Virus record (IMG/VR): IMGVR_UViG_3300009183_000332
Location: 1 to 25,772 of that record
DNA length: 25,772 nucleotides
Origin: a virus
Reading direction: 5' to 3' (one strand)
Made by a program: the position numbers and the translations under genes. Below the pieces are notes generated by a model. The model had not been told where the DNA came from. It saw nothing but the letters and a program-made list of their open reading frames with translations, and ran no database searches. This document shows, piece after piece, positions 15,582 through 24,214 of the stretch (its first letter is position 1; the number at the start of each line of letters is the position of its first letter).

Positions 15582-17951
15582 TTACTTAGCCTTACGTTGG
15601 ACTGAACCGTCTGGTGCAATTCGGTAATCATACTTGTTTGGCTCGTATTTCTGCCCACTCTGCTCTACTCGGGCTTGCAGTCCAACAGAGGCGGAGGCAC
15701 TTGCCCTACCGGCTGTGGGGACAGGAGGAGCAACGGCGGGAGCAGCGGGGGACGGCAGGCGTTCCGTAATCATGTCTTTTTCGCGCTTTGCCATACCCGC
15801 AGTGTCTTTGGCGGTTTTTGCAGCCCTCCAAACAGGGTCGGCGTACTTAGCAGTTTCTACAGCCTTTGTAGCGTCTCTCAGTGCAGCGGCATCATTTTTG
15901 CCTTTTGCTAAGTCTTCCGCACTTTGTATTCTTTCTGGGATAGACGCAGCCGCACGAGTTTCTTTTGCCGTATCGCTAAATGCTTGGGCTTTAGCCGCTG
16001 CAAGTTTAATTGGGTCTTTGGCAATTGAAGGGTCTTCGGCAAGTGCTCGGTTAAGTTTAGCTTCTACAGATTCTTGCTCAAACGTCTTTTTATTTGCACT
16101 AGCCGCAGTAGCCGCAGCTTGCCGTTGCGAGTTCTCAGTGCTGGACTGGAGAGTGGCAATTTTTCCTTTTGCGTCAATCGCACGTTCCAAAGCTTTTGTT
16201 GCCGATGCTTTACCTTTTTCGTAGCTGTTTTCGGCTTTGGCAATTTGGCCGTCTCTGCGTTGTTCGGCAGCAGTAGCAAGTTGAATTTCCGAAGTACGCA
16301 ACAAGCGGCTAGCTTCACGAGCTTCTTTCTTAGCTTTTGTAGCTGCTTCGCCGCCTTCGATACCGGCGTTAGCAAGCCCGGTTACAAGACCACGACCTTT
16401 TAACATGCCTCTGGCTGCGGCAAAATAAGCTTCGGCAGGTATGCCATCTTTAGCGTCAAGTGCTTTACGATCTGCGGCTACTTCTTTAGCTATAGGGGCC
16501 AGAGCGCTCTCACCGTACATAGCTTGCACTCCGGGCAGCGCCGCAGTAATACCGGCTTGGCGTTCTGTGGGGGTATCTGTAATTTCTTTGTCCCCCAGAG
16601 TGGAAAGTTCATTCAGTGTGTCTTGCAACCCGCCACGAGCAAACGCAACAGCACCGCCGCCAGCCATACGCTCGGCCATACCAGAAGTTACAGTACCAGC
16701 TAAACCGCTTCTCAATGAAGCCTGAAAGCCCATTTCGTCTTGGATAGCCCTAATTTGTTCGGAGTCGCCACGGGCTTTGGCCGCTTTTAGAGCCTGCTGT
16801 AGCTGCTGCGGAGACAGCGAGCTAACAATACTTGCCACATTCTCAGCGCTATCTACGCCCCCACCGCCAGCGTAAGCCATACCACCATCAGCCATAAATT
16901 TGGACAAGCCAACACCGGCCATACCGAGCGAGCCCAACTGCTGAGCCATACCGGGTCCGGGTTCGTACATTTGTTTGGTGGACTGTTGACCAAGCGGCAA
17001 GCCACGGATCATGTCGGACATAAAGCCCAACTGTTTATACGGGTAGTTCTGCTGGTTCTGAAAGTCTTGATAACCTTGATCCAGACCCCTTTGTTCTAAT
17101 GCCTGTTGCTGACCACCATAAGCTGACTGAAGCTTGTTGATGTCCATAGCCTGACCAAACTTTTGCCCGCCAAGCGCACCCAACTGACCCGCGCCTTGCA
17201 ACGCTGTTTGAAGACCCTGCATACCAAGACCTGCGCCGTACTGTTTGGACTGCTCTCCAAGCTGCTGCGCTTGCATGTTACGGGATTGGTCTGCGTTAAA
17301 TTGCTGTTGAGCTTGCCCAAAAGCGCTTTGCAAACCCTGCGCTTGGATGTCACCCTTTTGCATAGCCAAATTGCGGCCAGCTTCTGCGTCCATGATTGCT
17401 TGGCGGGAACCACCAAATGCCCCTGCACCTGTAGCTTGAGCGTTGCGTCCTTGAGTGGCAATATCTGCTGCGCGGCCTGCTTCTCGCTGCTGTACATCAA
17501 CAACACTCTGCATGTAAGGAGACATGTATGCGGAAGCATCGGCCTGCCCAAATTTACCGGCTGTAAAAGTTGATGGGTCATATTTTGTACCCAGAGCACC
17601 AGCCGTAGCCGCACCAGCTTGCGACAAACCAAGGTCCGTACCAGCGGAGGTCTTCATGTTGGCAGCGCCTGCCTGCGCTCCCTGTTGCATAGGGTTAAAG
17701 CCCGCGATACGGTTAGCTCCGTAAGTCTGGTATGGGTTCTGGTTTATGTCTGTTAAAGCGCCAGTTTTAGCCAGCGTGTCTTTAGCGTAACCTTTGGCCC
17801 AATCAGGAAGCTCAGAAACTTGAGTTTGCGTAGAAGGGGCAGCTTCATCGCCACCCCCACAAACGATACGCCCACCCTCTTTACGGGTAACGTTGCTACC
17901 AAGTGGTTCGCCAAATGCGTAAAGTTGCCGACGCGAATAACTTGTAATCAT
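15582..17951 (-). CDS. Large Gln/Ala/Gly-rich virion protein, probable internal core/ejection protein
   Basis: 789 aa. The N-terminus (RRQLYAFGEPLGSNVTRKEGG) is followed by a domain with YMSPYMQSVVDVQQREAGR (about 142-160), a sequence style common in phage structural proteins. Residues 200-320 are Gln-rich and helical. The middle holds Gly-rich, partly hydrophobic segments (MADGGMAYAGGGG), and the C-terminal third is a long charged Ala/Lys/Glu coiled-coil-like region (EASRLLRTSEIQLATAAEQ). There are no enzyme motifs. The start overlaps the stop of the acetyltransferase-like gene by ATGA, and the stop is 2 bases from the giant gene, so the three are one operon. By position and composition it resembles the middle ejection protein (gp15-like) of T7-like phages; this is inferred from order, not homology. 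Confidence 0.8.
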   Translation of the reverse strand: MITSYSRRQLYAFGEPLGSNVTRKEGGRIVCGGGDEAAPSTQTQVSELPDWAKGYAKDTLAKTGALTDINQNPYQTYGANRIAGFNPMQQGAQAGAANMKTSAGTDLGLSQAGAATAGALGTKYDPSTFTAGKFGQADASAYMSPYMQSVVDVQQREAGRAADIATQGRNAQATGAGAFGGSRQAIMDAEAGRNLAMQKGDIQAQGLQSAFGQAQQQFNADQSRNMQAQQLGEQSKQYGAGLGMQGLQTALQGAGQLGALGGQKFGQAMDINKLQSAYGGQQQALEQRGLDQGYQDFQNQQNYPYKQLGFMSDMIRGLPLGQQSTKQMYEPGPGMAQQLGSLGMAGVGLSKFMADGGMAYAGGGGVDSAENVASIVSSLSPQQLQQALKAAKARGDSEQIRAIQDEMGFQASLRSGLAGTVTSGMAERMAGGGAVAFARGGLQDTLNELSTLGDKEITDTPTERQAGITAALPGVQAMYGESALAPIAKEVAADRKALDAKDGIPAEAYFAAARGMLKGRGLVTGLANAGIEGGEAATKAKKEAREASRLLRTSEIQLATAAEQRRDGQIAKAENSYEKGKASATKALERAIDAKGKIATLQSSTENSQRQAAATAASANKKTFEQESVEAKLNRALAEDPSIAKDPIKLAAAKAQAFSDTAKETRAAASIPERIQSAEDLAKGKNDAAALRDATKAVETAKYADPVWRAAKTAKDTAGMAKREKDMITERLPSPAAPAVAPPVPTAGRASASASVGLQARVEQSGQKYEPNKYDYRIAPDGSVQRKAK

Positions 17952-18355
17952 AATGTGACCCTCATCACTTGATGCGTGTTTTCAAGACCCATCTTTTTGT
18001 ACATGTCAACCAATGTTCCGCGTGCAAAGCACTGCGCTTTTGTTGCGCCACAACGGCGCATAAATTCTTTTGCTTCGTCAAACACATAGTCTCTAACGAT
18101 GCCTTTTCCACCCATTAAGTTCACGTTGGCAATACGCTCCATTGGGTAGTCAATAATATCTATCGTGCAAGCACCCGTAATGCCTTCTCCGGGTTCTTCC
18201 CAAACTAACAAATGCGTTTTGCCGGTACGGACGTTGTACTCAATAAGCTGTTCATTGTAAGACTCCGGCTCAAGGTCAATTGCTTTTTTTAAGAGCGGAA
18301 ACGCAATAGGCCAAATTATGGGTAGCATGTTTGGTTGAACGTGGTGCAACGGCAT
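17948..18355 (-). CDS. GNAT acetyltransferase-like small virion protein
   Basis: 135 aa. The pattern is that of a degenerate GNAT fold: an N-terminal helix region (LPIIWPIAFPLLKKAI), strands around HLLVWEEPGEGITGACTIDI, then the helix FDEAKEFMRRCGATKAQCFA and the C-terminal segment LVDMYKKMGLENTHQVMRVTL, which matches the GNAT ending where a helix precedes a GF/GL turn and a final strand. The acetyl-CoA loop (R/QxxGxG/A) is not clear; MGGKGIVRDY at 81-90 is the nearest candidate. T7 gp13, of almost the same size, occupies the same place beside the internal virion proteins, so this may be a virion or assembly protein using the fold without catalysis. It is coupled to the next gene by ATGA. Confidence 0.75.
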   Translation of the reverse strand: MPLHHVQPNMLPIIWPIAFPLLKKAIDLEPESYNEQLIEYNVRTGKTHLLVWEEPGEGITGACTIDIIDYPMERIANVNLMGGKGIVRDYVFDEAKEFMRRCGATKAQCFARGTLVDMYKKMGLENTHQVMRVTL

Positions 18356-18357
18356 AA

Positions 18358-20097
18358 TTAAGCTGGTAGGTATTTGGACGCACGGCTGTTAGCCGCTACC
18401 TTGCTTTTACCAACTGTTTTTCCACGAGCTTTCTGAACTCTGTCCATCATGGCGTACAACTTACGGGCACCAGCCTCCGTTGATCCGTTGCCTAGTTCAG
18501 ACACAATCCGTGCCGGTACAACAAATTCTCCGTCAGCAAGCCGAGCCGGTTGCTTCTTACCAATCATTGCAGGAATAGAGTCTGAGATGCCATCACCGGG
18601 GCCGCGCAGCAGTCTGCCGCCATCGGAGTAATCGCCCAGATTAGACATGCCACCTTGGGCTAGCGCCGCCATTAAACCGCCTTTTGCAGCCAAATTATCC
18701 ATGCCACCTGCCGAAGTGTCCCAACCACCACCGCCACCATCGGCTGGCGTATCACCTTGAAGCGGTCCGGAATCTGTCCCCGGTGCGCCACCGCTATCGC
18801 TACCACCGCCACCATAGTCCATCTCGCCTATCCCAGCGCTATAAGCCGGTGACGCCGCACGGGTTTGCGTGTACTTTTGAGTTTTGGGGTCGTAGCCATA
18901 CGCGGCAAGGATTTCCCCTGTACTTGTAGGCGCAGCAGCCGCATTAGCCATTGGGCTAGCTTGTGCAAATTTTTGAGTTTTTGGATCAAAAGAATATGCG
19001 CCAACTTCACCGCCTTCGTCAAACTTTGCCTCACCCGTGTAGGGGTTAACCGCTGAATCTTGAGAGCCACTTATCATGTTTTGAGAAACAGGTGTTTGAG
19101 CCGGTGAAGTGTATGCAGGGGTTTGAATACCCGACTGTGGATAGCCTGTGTTCATGCCGATTGCGTTGGCGTTTGACATATCCTCAACAGGACCGCCAGA
19201 TGCAAAACCGTACAATTTCTTAGCCGCGTCGTTGTCAATTTGAGTGTACGAAGGGGTGAAATACCGCTGCTCTTTACCAAAGTTTTGGTTTAGATTCCCA
19301 CTTCCGGGAACGTCAGGCGTAGGTGTTGGCGTTGTGGTTCCGGGGCTGTACGTATAACGCTGACCCATGTCTTTATCTACTTTTATTTCTGGCTGTTTGG
19401 TGGTCTCTTCCAACACAGGACCCGCTGCCATCATTCCAGCTTGCATTAAAGCTTTAGGTCCACCAATTTGAGTCATAAAGGCGCTACGGCCAGCTTCAGA
19501 GCCAAGACTTGAGATGCCACTACCTGCTGTTTGCAGTCTTTCAAAGGGGGTAGCATTTGTAAACGCAGTGCTTGCTGCATTTGACGCATCTACATAAGGT
19601 TGTGTTTTGCTTAGGATATTAGCCGTGTAATCTGGAACCATAGCGGGGGTTATCCCGCCAGCGGTATTTGCAGCGCCAGCAACTTCTCCTATGCCTGTTT
19701 GTGCTGCCGCTAGTTCGGGGGCTACCGCAGCTTGCACTCCCGCACCGGCCAAAGCCCCACCAATACCAGCACCGCCATAAGCGCCGAGGCCAGCCATCAA
19801 ACCTTTTTTCAAGCTACCTGTCGCCAGTCCGTAGCCACCACCAGTTATCATCGCAGACATCAGGGGAGTTAAAGTGCCGCCAGAAGCAATGCTCAAACCG
19901 GCACCAATCAGTGTGGGCAACAGTTTTGACAAGAAGCCCGCCTCTGGCAGACCTGTATCTGGGTTGATTGTGAGAGACCCGCCGTTAGCCATCGCCAGTT
20001 GCTGAAGGCTTTTAACTTCTCTGGGGGCCATGTGGACCAACATGGAGTCAGGTCCGCGACCAAGCGAAGCGAGTCCTTGTGCGGTTTGATGGTTCAT
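18358..20097 (-). CDS. Gly/Ala-rich virion protein, probable internal core/ejection protein
   Basis: 579 aa. The N-terminus (LASLGRGPDSMLVHMAPREV) resembles a widespread phage structural motif. Residues about 53-130 are hydrophobic and Gly/Ala rich with GxxxG-like spacing (GLMAGLGAYGGAGIGGALAG), suited to membrane insertion. The middle is low complexity (Pro/Thr, Gly/Ser). An 11-residue motif FDPKTQKFAQ/YDPKTQKYTQ recurs at D371 and D403. The C-terminal domain has PARLADGEFVVPARIVSELG and a helix MMDRVQKARGKT, a frequent C-terminal module of phage virion proteins. AGAGGA just upstream supports the ATG. It follows the nozzle and the 103-aa protein and precedes the GNAT-like gene, in the place of T7 gp14-like ejection proteins. 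The virion role is likely; the exact role is inferred. Confidence 0.8.
   Translation of the reverse strand: MNHQTAQGLASLGRGPDSMLVHMAPREVKSLQQLAMANGGSLTINPDTGLPEAGFLSKLLPTLIGAGLSIASGGTLTPLMSAMITGGGYGLATGSLKKGLMAGLGAYGGAGIGGALAGAGVQAAVAPELAAAQTGIGEVAGAANTAGGITPAMVPDYTANILSKTQPYVDASNAASTAFTNATPFERLQTAGSGISSLGSEAGRSAFMTQIGGPKALMQAGMMAAGPVLEETTKQPEIKVDKDMGQRYTYSPGTTTPTPTPDVPGSGNLNQNFGKEQRYFTPSYTQIDNDAAKKLYGFASGGPVEDMSNANAIGMNTGYPQSGIQTPAYTSPAQTPVSQNMISGSQDSAVNPYTGEAKFDEGGEVGAYSFDPKTQKFAQASPMANAAAAPTSTGEILAAYGYDPKTQKYTQTRAASPAYSAGIGEMDYGGGGSDSGGAPGTDSGPLQGDTPADGGGGGWDTSAGGMDNLAAKGGLMAALAQGGMSNLGDYSDGGRLLRGPGDGISDSIPAMIGKKQPARLADGEFVVPARIVSELGNGSTEAGARKLYAMMDRVQKARGKTVGKSKVAANSRASKYLPA
18858..18993 (-). 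repeat. Repeated DPKTQK motif in the 579-aa virion protein
   Basis: Two copies of an approximately 33-base motif encoding AYSFDPKTQKFAQ and AYGYDPKTQKYTQ lie 32 codons apart (Asp371 and Asp403). The DNA copies share tttgagtttt-ggtc, indicating an internal duplication within a low-complexity region. Confidence 0.7.
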
Positions 20098-20131
20098 GGA
20101 ATCCTCTGGAGTCGGGGGTGGGTTGAGTTTA

Positions 20132-20443
20132 TCATGGGGCTACCTTTAACACAAACGAAGATGTGTCATAGTAAACGTCTCCGGTCTTAAGCCTGCCCGC
20201 TGCTTGGTCTACCTGTGTTGGGAGACTGATACGCAAGGTTCCGGCTGTTACTCCCGGTTGGCTAAAACTGAGCGCAGTGGTAATTACGTTGTCAAGATTT
20301 TGAGTAGACGCCAAAATAGCGCCGGGGTTGTCTAACCGATTAAAATACAGGCGCAGTACGCTAAGTAGCTGCTCCATAAAATCTTGGCTGTATTCAACCG
20401 TTGATGACGGTAGGCGCGGTGCCCTGAATAGTGGATCACTCAT
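20132..20443 (-). CDS. Small conserved-type virion protein (103 aa)
   Basis: Function not established. The start (MSDPLFRAPRLPSSTVEY) leads into a helix QDFMEQLLSVLRLYFNRLDN, followed by a beta-rich C-terminal part (RISLPTQVDQAAGRLKTGDVYYDTSSFVLKV). It has no Cys, membrane segment or enzyme motif. Its start overlaps the stop of the nozzle gene by 4 bases (ATGA), and a 34-base gap separates it from the 579-aa gene. Small proteins with a similar N-terminal LFRAP...LRLYF pattern accompany nozzle proteins in short-tailed phages, so a tail or connector accessory role is likely. The C-terminal TGDVYYDTSS segment could be a small receptor- or fibre-like beta element. Confidence 0.75.
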   Translation of the reverse strand: MSDPLFRAPRLPSSTVEYSQDFMEQLLSVLRLYFNRLDNPGAILASTQNLDNVITTALSFSQPGVTAGTLRISLPTQVDQAAGRLKTGDVYYDTSSFVLKVAP

Positions 20444-22755
20444 CTCCGGCCATCCGGTCTAACTTCAATCCTAGGAACGCCTAGTTGCCATGCCGTACCA
20501 AGCGTATCGGAGCTAACTTTAAACGCCATTTGACGCCCGCGAACCCGCACGTAGACTTGCTCAGTAAATTGCTGTACGTTGTACGTACGCTGGTTAGCAT
20601 AGCTTTGAGTGCTTGTCACTGCGGGAGCGTTTTCGGTGCCGTAATTGGAACCGGGAAACTGCCGAGGCCGAACCGTAAAGTCCAACTCAGGAGCAATGGC
20701 CGAAGACCCGTCAAATGTCACATCGGGGATAATCCGCCACACAAAGCCAAAGTTGTGCCCGTCCCCAATGTCAAAGTCGGAAGACTGTACATACGCCACA
20801 ATAGGTGAGGGCGGGTTAGTTGTACCGTCATCCATACCTGTTTCATGGTAGACAAGTTGATTGCCGTAGGTCATTGCCATTGGTGCGGTTCGTAACGGAC
20901 TGTCATACCACGCAGACCGAGCCAGTGTTCCGTAGTACCAAATACGCTCAAGGTAGTTGTACACCACATACCTGTCAACGGTATCAGAATTGGCCGAGCA
21001 GTAATACCACCAGACTTCATTAAACCCCTCATTAGTGCCAGAAAAAAACTGGAACGATTGAGACATATTAATATCGTCATACACATAGGAGCGCAGTGTG
21101 CACGGCAGAGTTTCTATCCGGCCCGAATACACGTAGAATTTATCTGCGCCCATCCAGTAAGTTATGTTATTAACTGTAATTGCTGTGTTAGGACCTGCAA
21201 TAGATATATTGTCTGTAAGAATCTGAAAGCCCCATACGTACGGGGGGCCAAGGTATTGCATGGAATACAAAGCCGAATCGGTCCACACCAAAATCTCTTG
21301 CCGAGACTGCCGTGCCGTGATAATAGTTGAACCATTACTTAGGGTGTAGCTGCCAGCCTGATTGGTAATAGCGGGTGTCCATGATGTATAGTTTTCTTGG
21401 TCTGACCAGCGCACCAGCATAGGGTTTTGTGCAGCAGAACCGTAGTCGTTTACACCAAAGCAAATAACAAACCGTGAAGCATCCGACACCATAACAAAAT
21501 TACAAATGTCTGGCGTATCCCCGGTGGTAAGTAGGGTGCCACGGTCAAAAATGTTGGGGTTGGCGTTGGTGTTCCAGTAGTAAAGCCCGCCGCCTCTTGG
21601 GTTAAAGATCAAATCTTCGCCGTAGTTGGCTTGGCTCCAAAGACGAAGCTGCGTACCAATACTTACACCAGTGTAGCTGGCGGGTGATCCCCAACCTGTA
21701 AATGTTGTTGATTGAGTAACCGTTGAACCGCTTGCATGTGTAGTTGCTGCGCCCGAACCTGTACCATCAACTCCACGAGTACAGCCCGTAAATGTGTCAG
21801 GTGAGGTTGTTTTGCCTGTGTATGAAATTGTTTCTGAGTCAATTAAAATATTGCCGGTTGCTGTAAAACCTGTTGTCGATGTTACTGTGACTGTAGTGTT
21901 ACTTGATGAAAGCGTACCGCCGGATACCGCTGTAGTAACTGCACCTAAAACCGCGCCGCCCCATCCGCCAGCACCCCAACCTAAGCTTTGTGTGTAAACA
22001 GCAGAGCCGGTTGTAACTTGATATGCGCCCACCGTAGAGCCGCCGCCGTTGCCGCTATCACTACCATTGGCACGAGGAGAGGCTGTGCCTGTACCGGAAC
22101 CTACGCCCGTAGCGACAAAAACTACGCCTACTGTGTTTGAAGCTGCGCCAATAGCTACAAAATTTGTTGTTCCAATACTTGCAATGACATACGTAACACC
22201 AATTACAAACCCGCCTGCACTTGCTCTAGAAGTAATTGTGTACTTGTTATTGCTTGTGACCGTAGCTATTTGATACTCTCTATTGAGCACAAGGGCGGTA
22301 ATGGCCCCGCCCAAAGTGCTTGCGCCGCTGTACGTAACAAAATCCCCCGCCTGCGCCCCGTGCGCTGCATCGGTAACTGTTAGGGTGGTTGAGCCACTGG
22401 TAGCCGCAAAAGTTACGTCGCCCGCAGCGGTTGTGACACGTATAGGCGTAACGTCGTTAAACGCGCCGCCGACGCCGTTCTGGATGTAAAATTTGAGGTC
22501 CGTCCCCACTCCTAACAGGTTGTAGCTAGACAGCGTAATCCAATTCCACAATGATCGGCAGACACCCCAAAACGAACCCGTAGGTGGCGCGAGCGCAGCA
22601 TTAGACAGGCCCGTGTCGGCAATCCAGCCACCAATCTTCTCCGCAGAACCCGAGCGAAAGCGCACCTTGTCGCTCTCAAACCAGCCACCCTCATTGGTAA
22701 GGGTAGTGGACTCCCTGTTTACACCGGGTCGGAATTGAAGTTTTTGGAGCGGCAT
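20440..22755 (-). CDS. Tail nozzle / packaged-DNA stabilization protein with two inserted beta modules
   Basis: 771 aa. The N-terminus FRPGVNRESTTLTNEGGWFE and VRFRSGSAEKIGGW is the signature of the phage stabilization/nozzle family (position equivalent to T7 gp12 or P22 gp10). The rest is beta-rich with many Trp/Tyr (LRLWSQANYGEDLIF, LVRWSDQENYTSW, SLYSMQYLGPPYVWGF), consistent with a beta-propeller-like tube. Two segments look inserted: about 183-226 (YVIASIGTTNFVAIGAASN, a module recurrent in other phage structural proteins) and about 278-352 (TVTVTSTTGFTATGNILID, then ETISYTGKT). The shorter family members lack these. It sits between the endolysin and the small virion gene, so lysis genes precede the tail genes here. 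The ribosome binding site is weak (GTGGGA). Confidence 0.85.
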   Translation of the reverse strand: MPLQKLQFRPGVNRESTTLTNEGGWFESDKVRFRSGSAEKIGGWIADTGLSNAALAPPTGSFWGVCRSLWNWITLSSYNLLGVGTDLKFYIQNGVGGAFNDVTPIRVTTAAGDVTFAATSGSTTLTVTDAAHGAQAGDFVTYSGASTLGGAITALVLNREYQIATVTSNNKYTITSRASAGGFVIGVTYVIASIGTTNFVAIGAASNTVGVVFVATGVGSGTGTASPRANGSDSGNGGGSTVGAYQVTTGSAVYTQSLGWGAGGWGGAVLGAVTTAVSGGTLSSSNTTVTVTSTTGFTATGNILIDSETISYTGKTTSPDTFTGCTRGVDGTGSGAATTHASGSTVTQSTTFTGWGSPASYTGVSIGTQLRLWSQANYGEDLIFNPRGGGLYYWNTNANPNIFDRGTLLTTGDTPDICNFVMVSDASRFVICFGVNDYGSAAQNPMLVRWSDQENYTSWTPAITNQAGSYTLSNGSTIITARQSRQEILVWTDSALYSMQYLGPPYVWGFQILTDNISIAGPNTAITVNNITYWMGADKFYVYSGRIETLPCTLRSYVYDDINMSQSFQFFSGTNEGFNEVWWYYCSANSDTVDRYVVYNYLERIWYYGTLARSAWYDSPLRTAPMAMTYGNQLVYHETGMDDGTTNPPSPIVAYVQSSDFDIGDGHNFGFVWRIIPDVTFDGSSAIAPELDFTVRPRQFPGSNYGTENAPAVTSTQSYANQRTYNVQQFTEQVYVRVRGRQMAFKVSSDTLGTAWQLGVPRIEVRPDGRR

Positions 22756-22773
22756 AATTTATTTTCCCACGTA

Positions 22774-23202
22774 TTAGGCAAAAGGTCGAGTGCCTGCTTT
22801 GTCAATGATAAGCGCTTGCCTACGTGGGACTCCGTCTGGGGTGTTTGTCACACTAATATGCGTCCATGAATCGAACTCACGGATGATCTGGTCAACGGGC
22901 AAACCCGCAGCAATCACTGCACGTACCACAGCATCAGGAGTCATTCCGGGTACACGGATGTCCGCAGCGCAGCCCAGCCGGTGCTGGCTGGTGTCTTTAG
23001 AACCAACGCTGTCGTTGACCGCTTTAGATCGGAAGGCAGAGTTGACCATGATGGGCTTTCCTCCAAGTACTTCTTTGACCTGTTCAAGAAATTTTGCAAG
23101 ACGTTGCAGGTTGGTAATTTCATCATCATTAGGTGTGTTGTCCAGTGTGCGGTGGTTGGTGGCGGTTAGCTCATCCAACGTAAAGTGTTCGGTGAGGTTC
23201 AT
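22774..23202 (-). CDS. Endolysin: M15 zinc DD-peptidase
   Basis: 142-aa peptidoglycan peptidase of the M15 (Peptidase_M15_3-like) type. The signature SAFRSKAVNDSVGSKDTSQH (55-74) gives the first zinc ligand H74, followed by GCAADIR with D81 and the WTHISV motif with H115; the acid D111 or E109 may be catalytic. It probably cleaves the peptide stem or crosslink of the host wall. It has no signal peptide or transmembrane segment, so release needs the holin encoded directly upstream; the two genes overlap by 4 bases (ATGA). It is a single-domain enzyme without a wall-binding domain, the usual form for phages of Gram-negative hosts. An alternative role as a virion-associated peptidase is less likely given the holin neighbour. 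Confidence 0.93.
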   Translation of the reverse strand: MNLTEHFTLDELTATNHRTLDNTPNDDEITNLQRLAKFLEQVKEVLGGKPIMVNSAFRSKAVNDSVGSKDTSQHRLGCAADIRVPGMTPDAVVRAVIAAGLPVDQIIREFDSWTHISVTNTPDGVPRRQALIIDKAGTRPFA

Positions 23203-23609
23203 TTTTTACTTTTCATATCCATGATTTTTTCCAGCGTGCGCCCACCAAAATAAAAACTCATTACAAGCATGCCCCACTGGCCGAGCAAAGTGACGTAGAC
23301 CTCGTTGGCATCAAGTTTAAACGCGGACATCATTGCAAAAGTAAAATAACCTACGAAGATGGCAACCAACGTCATCGGCCTAATATTCTTGGACAACCAA
23401 GAGTCACTACTCATGTCCGCGTTTAAACGTTCTGTCAGGTTGTTTTGCTCTGTTTTGTACAGGTCCGTGTCGTTTGCCAGTTTGGCTAGCTCTCCCGATT
23501 GCGCTAACGTGGCTAGGTCAAGCTGGGCGCGGGCTTTAGCTTCTGGGTCTGGGATAAGTTTGTCAATCAGCTTACCGCCGACTTGTAACAGTGCGTCAAG
23601 ACCAATCAT
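23199..23609 (-). CDS. Holin (gene-transfer-agent/3TM-type)
   Basis: 136-aa membrane protein. The N-terminal half is an amphipathic, charged helix (PDPEAKARAQLDLATLAQ) and a likely coiled coil (YKTEQNNLTERLN). A conserved-looking SWLSKNIRPMTL box leads into TM1 (about 79-97), with a short loop and TM2 (about 104-122), and a basic tail (KIMDMKSKK). This is the layout of the holin family named from gene transfer agents (holin_3TM type). It would oligomerise in the inner membrane and release the M15 endolysin, whose gene overlaps its stop. Its own start overlaps the end of the upstream membrane protein gene, giving a tightly coupled lysis cassette. Confidence 0.85.
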   Translation of the reverse strand: MIGLDALLQVGGKLIDKLIPDPEAKARAQLDLATLAQSGELAKLANDTDLYKTEQNNLTERLNADMSSDSWLSKNIRPMTLVAIFVGYFTFAMMSAFKLDANEVYVTLLGQWGMLVMSFYFGGRTLEKIMDMKSKK

Positions 23610-24214
23610 TGTTTACTCCTAGATAACATAGTTGCTGCGATTTGAAGCATGGCACGGGTCTTCTCAAGGTCTTCAGGCTCTGAGGCCCATCCAACTGTGA
23701 TCTGCCCGACAAACCGACCCGGCTCCGGTGGAACTGAAATTCTGCATGTGTAATTAACGCCCTTTGCGATATACCACAAACCCATCTCTGACTGCGCTGA
23801 CTTGTACTCGCTGCAAGGAATCTCGTTTGCCATCAACTTAACAACATCAGAATTGTTGCCTGCGTTCTGTGTAAATAGCCCAACATCTAAGCCGTCATTT
23901 GTCTTGTCCCTACCATCTTTGGCGTAGGCTCTGTGCAAAATGCGCGTACCAAACATTGAGTTGACTTTAAACACGGCAACAATCAAAGCGCCTGACTGTT
24001 TAAACAAATGGCTTGCTGCGTCCTCAACTCTATCCTCGGCAATGCTTGGAATCTTTTTGGACTCCTTGTACGCCCCTATCAACAAATCCTGATTTGTATA
24101 TACAAAATAACCTGCAAAAGTTAAAACAGCCATTAGCACCATTGCAAACAGCCGGAACGGACTGCTGACGTACGCCAGCACCTTGTCAATAATGCTTAAA
24201 TTCTCTTCGCTCAT
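23606..24214 (-). CDS. Single-pass membrane protein with periplasmic domain in the lysis cassette
   Basis: Function not recognised. The frame is open from 24229, but the ATG at 24214 overlaps the upstream stop (ATGA) like the other genes here, so I prefer it (202 aa, MSEENLSIIDK); neither start has a good Shine-Dalgarno. A short cytoplasmic N-terminus is followed by one TM (RLFAMVLMAVLTFAGYFVY, about 21-40), then about 160 soluble residues probably in the periplasm. Two Cys (EIPCSEY and NYTCRIS) could form a disulfide. The C-terminal part has VPPEPGRFVGQITVGW and a final helix. Its place between another membrane protein and the holin suggests a role in lysis or lysis timing (spanin- or antiholin-like), but it lacks a lipobox and an obvious coiled coil, so this remains inference. 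Confidence 0.75.
   Translation of the reverse strand: MSEENLSIIDKVLAYVSSPFRLFAMVLMAVLTFAGYFVYTNQDLLIGAYKESKKIPSIAEDRVEDAASHLFKQSGALIVAVFKVNSMFGTRILHRAYAKDGRDKTNDGLDVGLFTQNAGNNSDVVKLMANEIPCSEYKSAQSEMGLWYIAKGVNYTCRISVPPEPGRFVGQITVGWASEPEDLEKTRAMLQIAATMLSRSKQ

Noticed and set aside
11275-16725. Several long open frames on the + strand (for example 11275-11829, 13166-13672, 15634-16224)
   Set aside because: They are antisense to the 2045- and 789-aa virion genes; their products are Ser/Ala-rich mirror compositions of those genes without motifs or ribosome binding sites.
22756-22776. TAATACG on the - strand upstream of the nozzle gene, resembling the start of a T7 promoter
   Set aside because: Only the first seven bases match, the TAA is the endolysin stop codon, and no phage RNA polymerase gene is visible.
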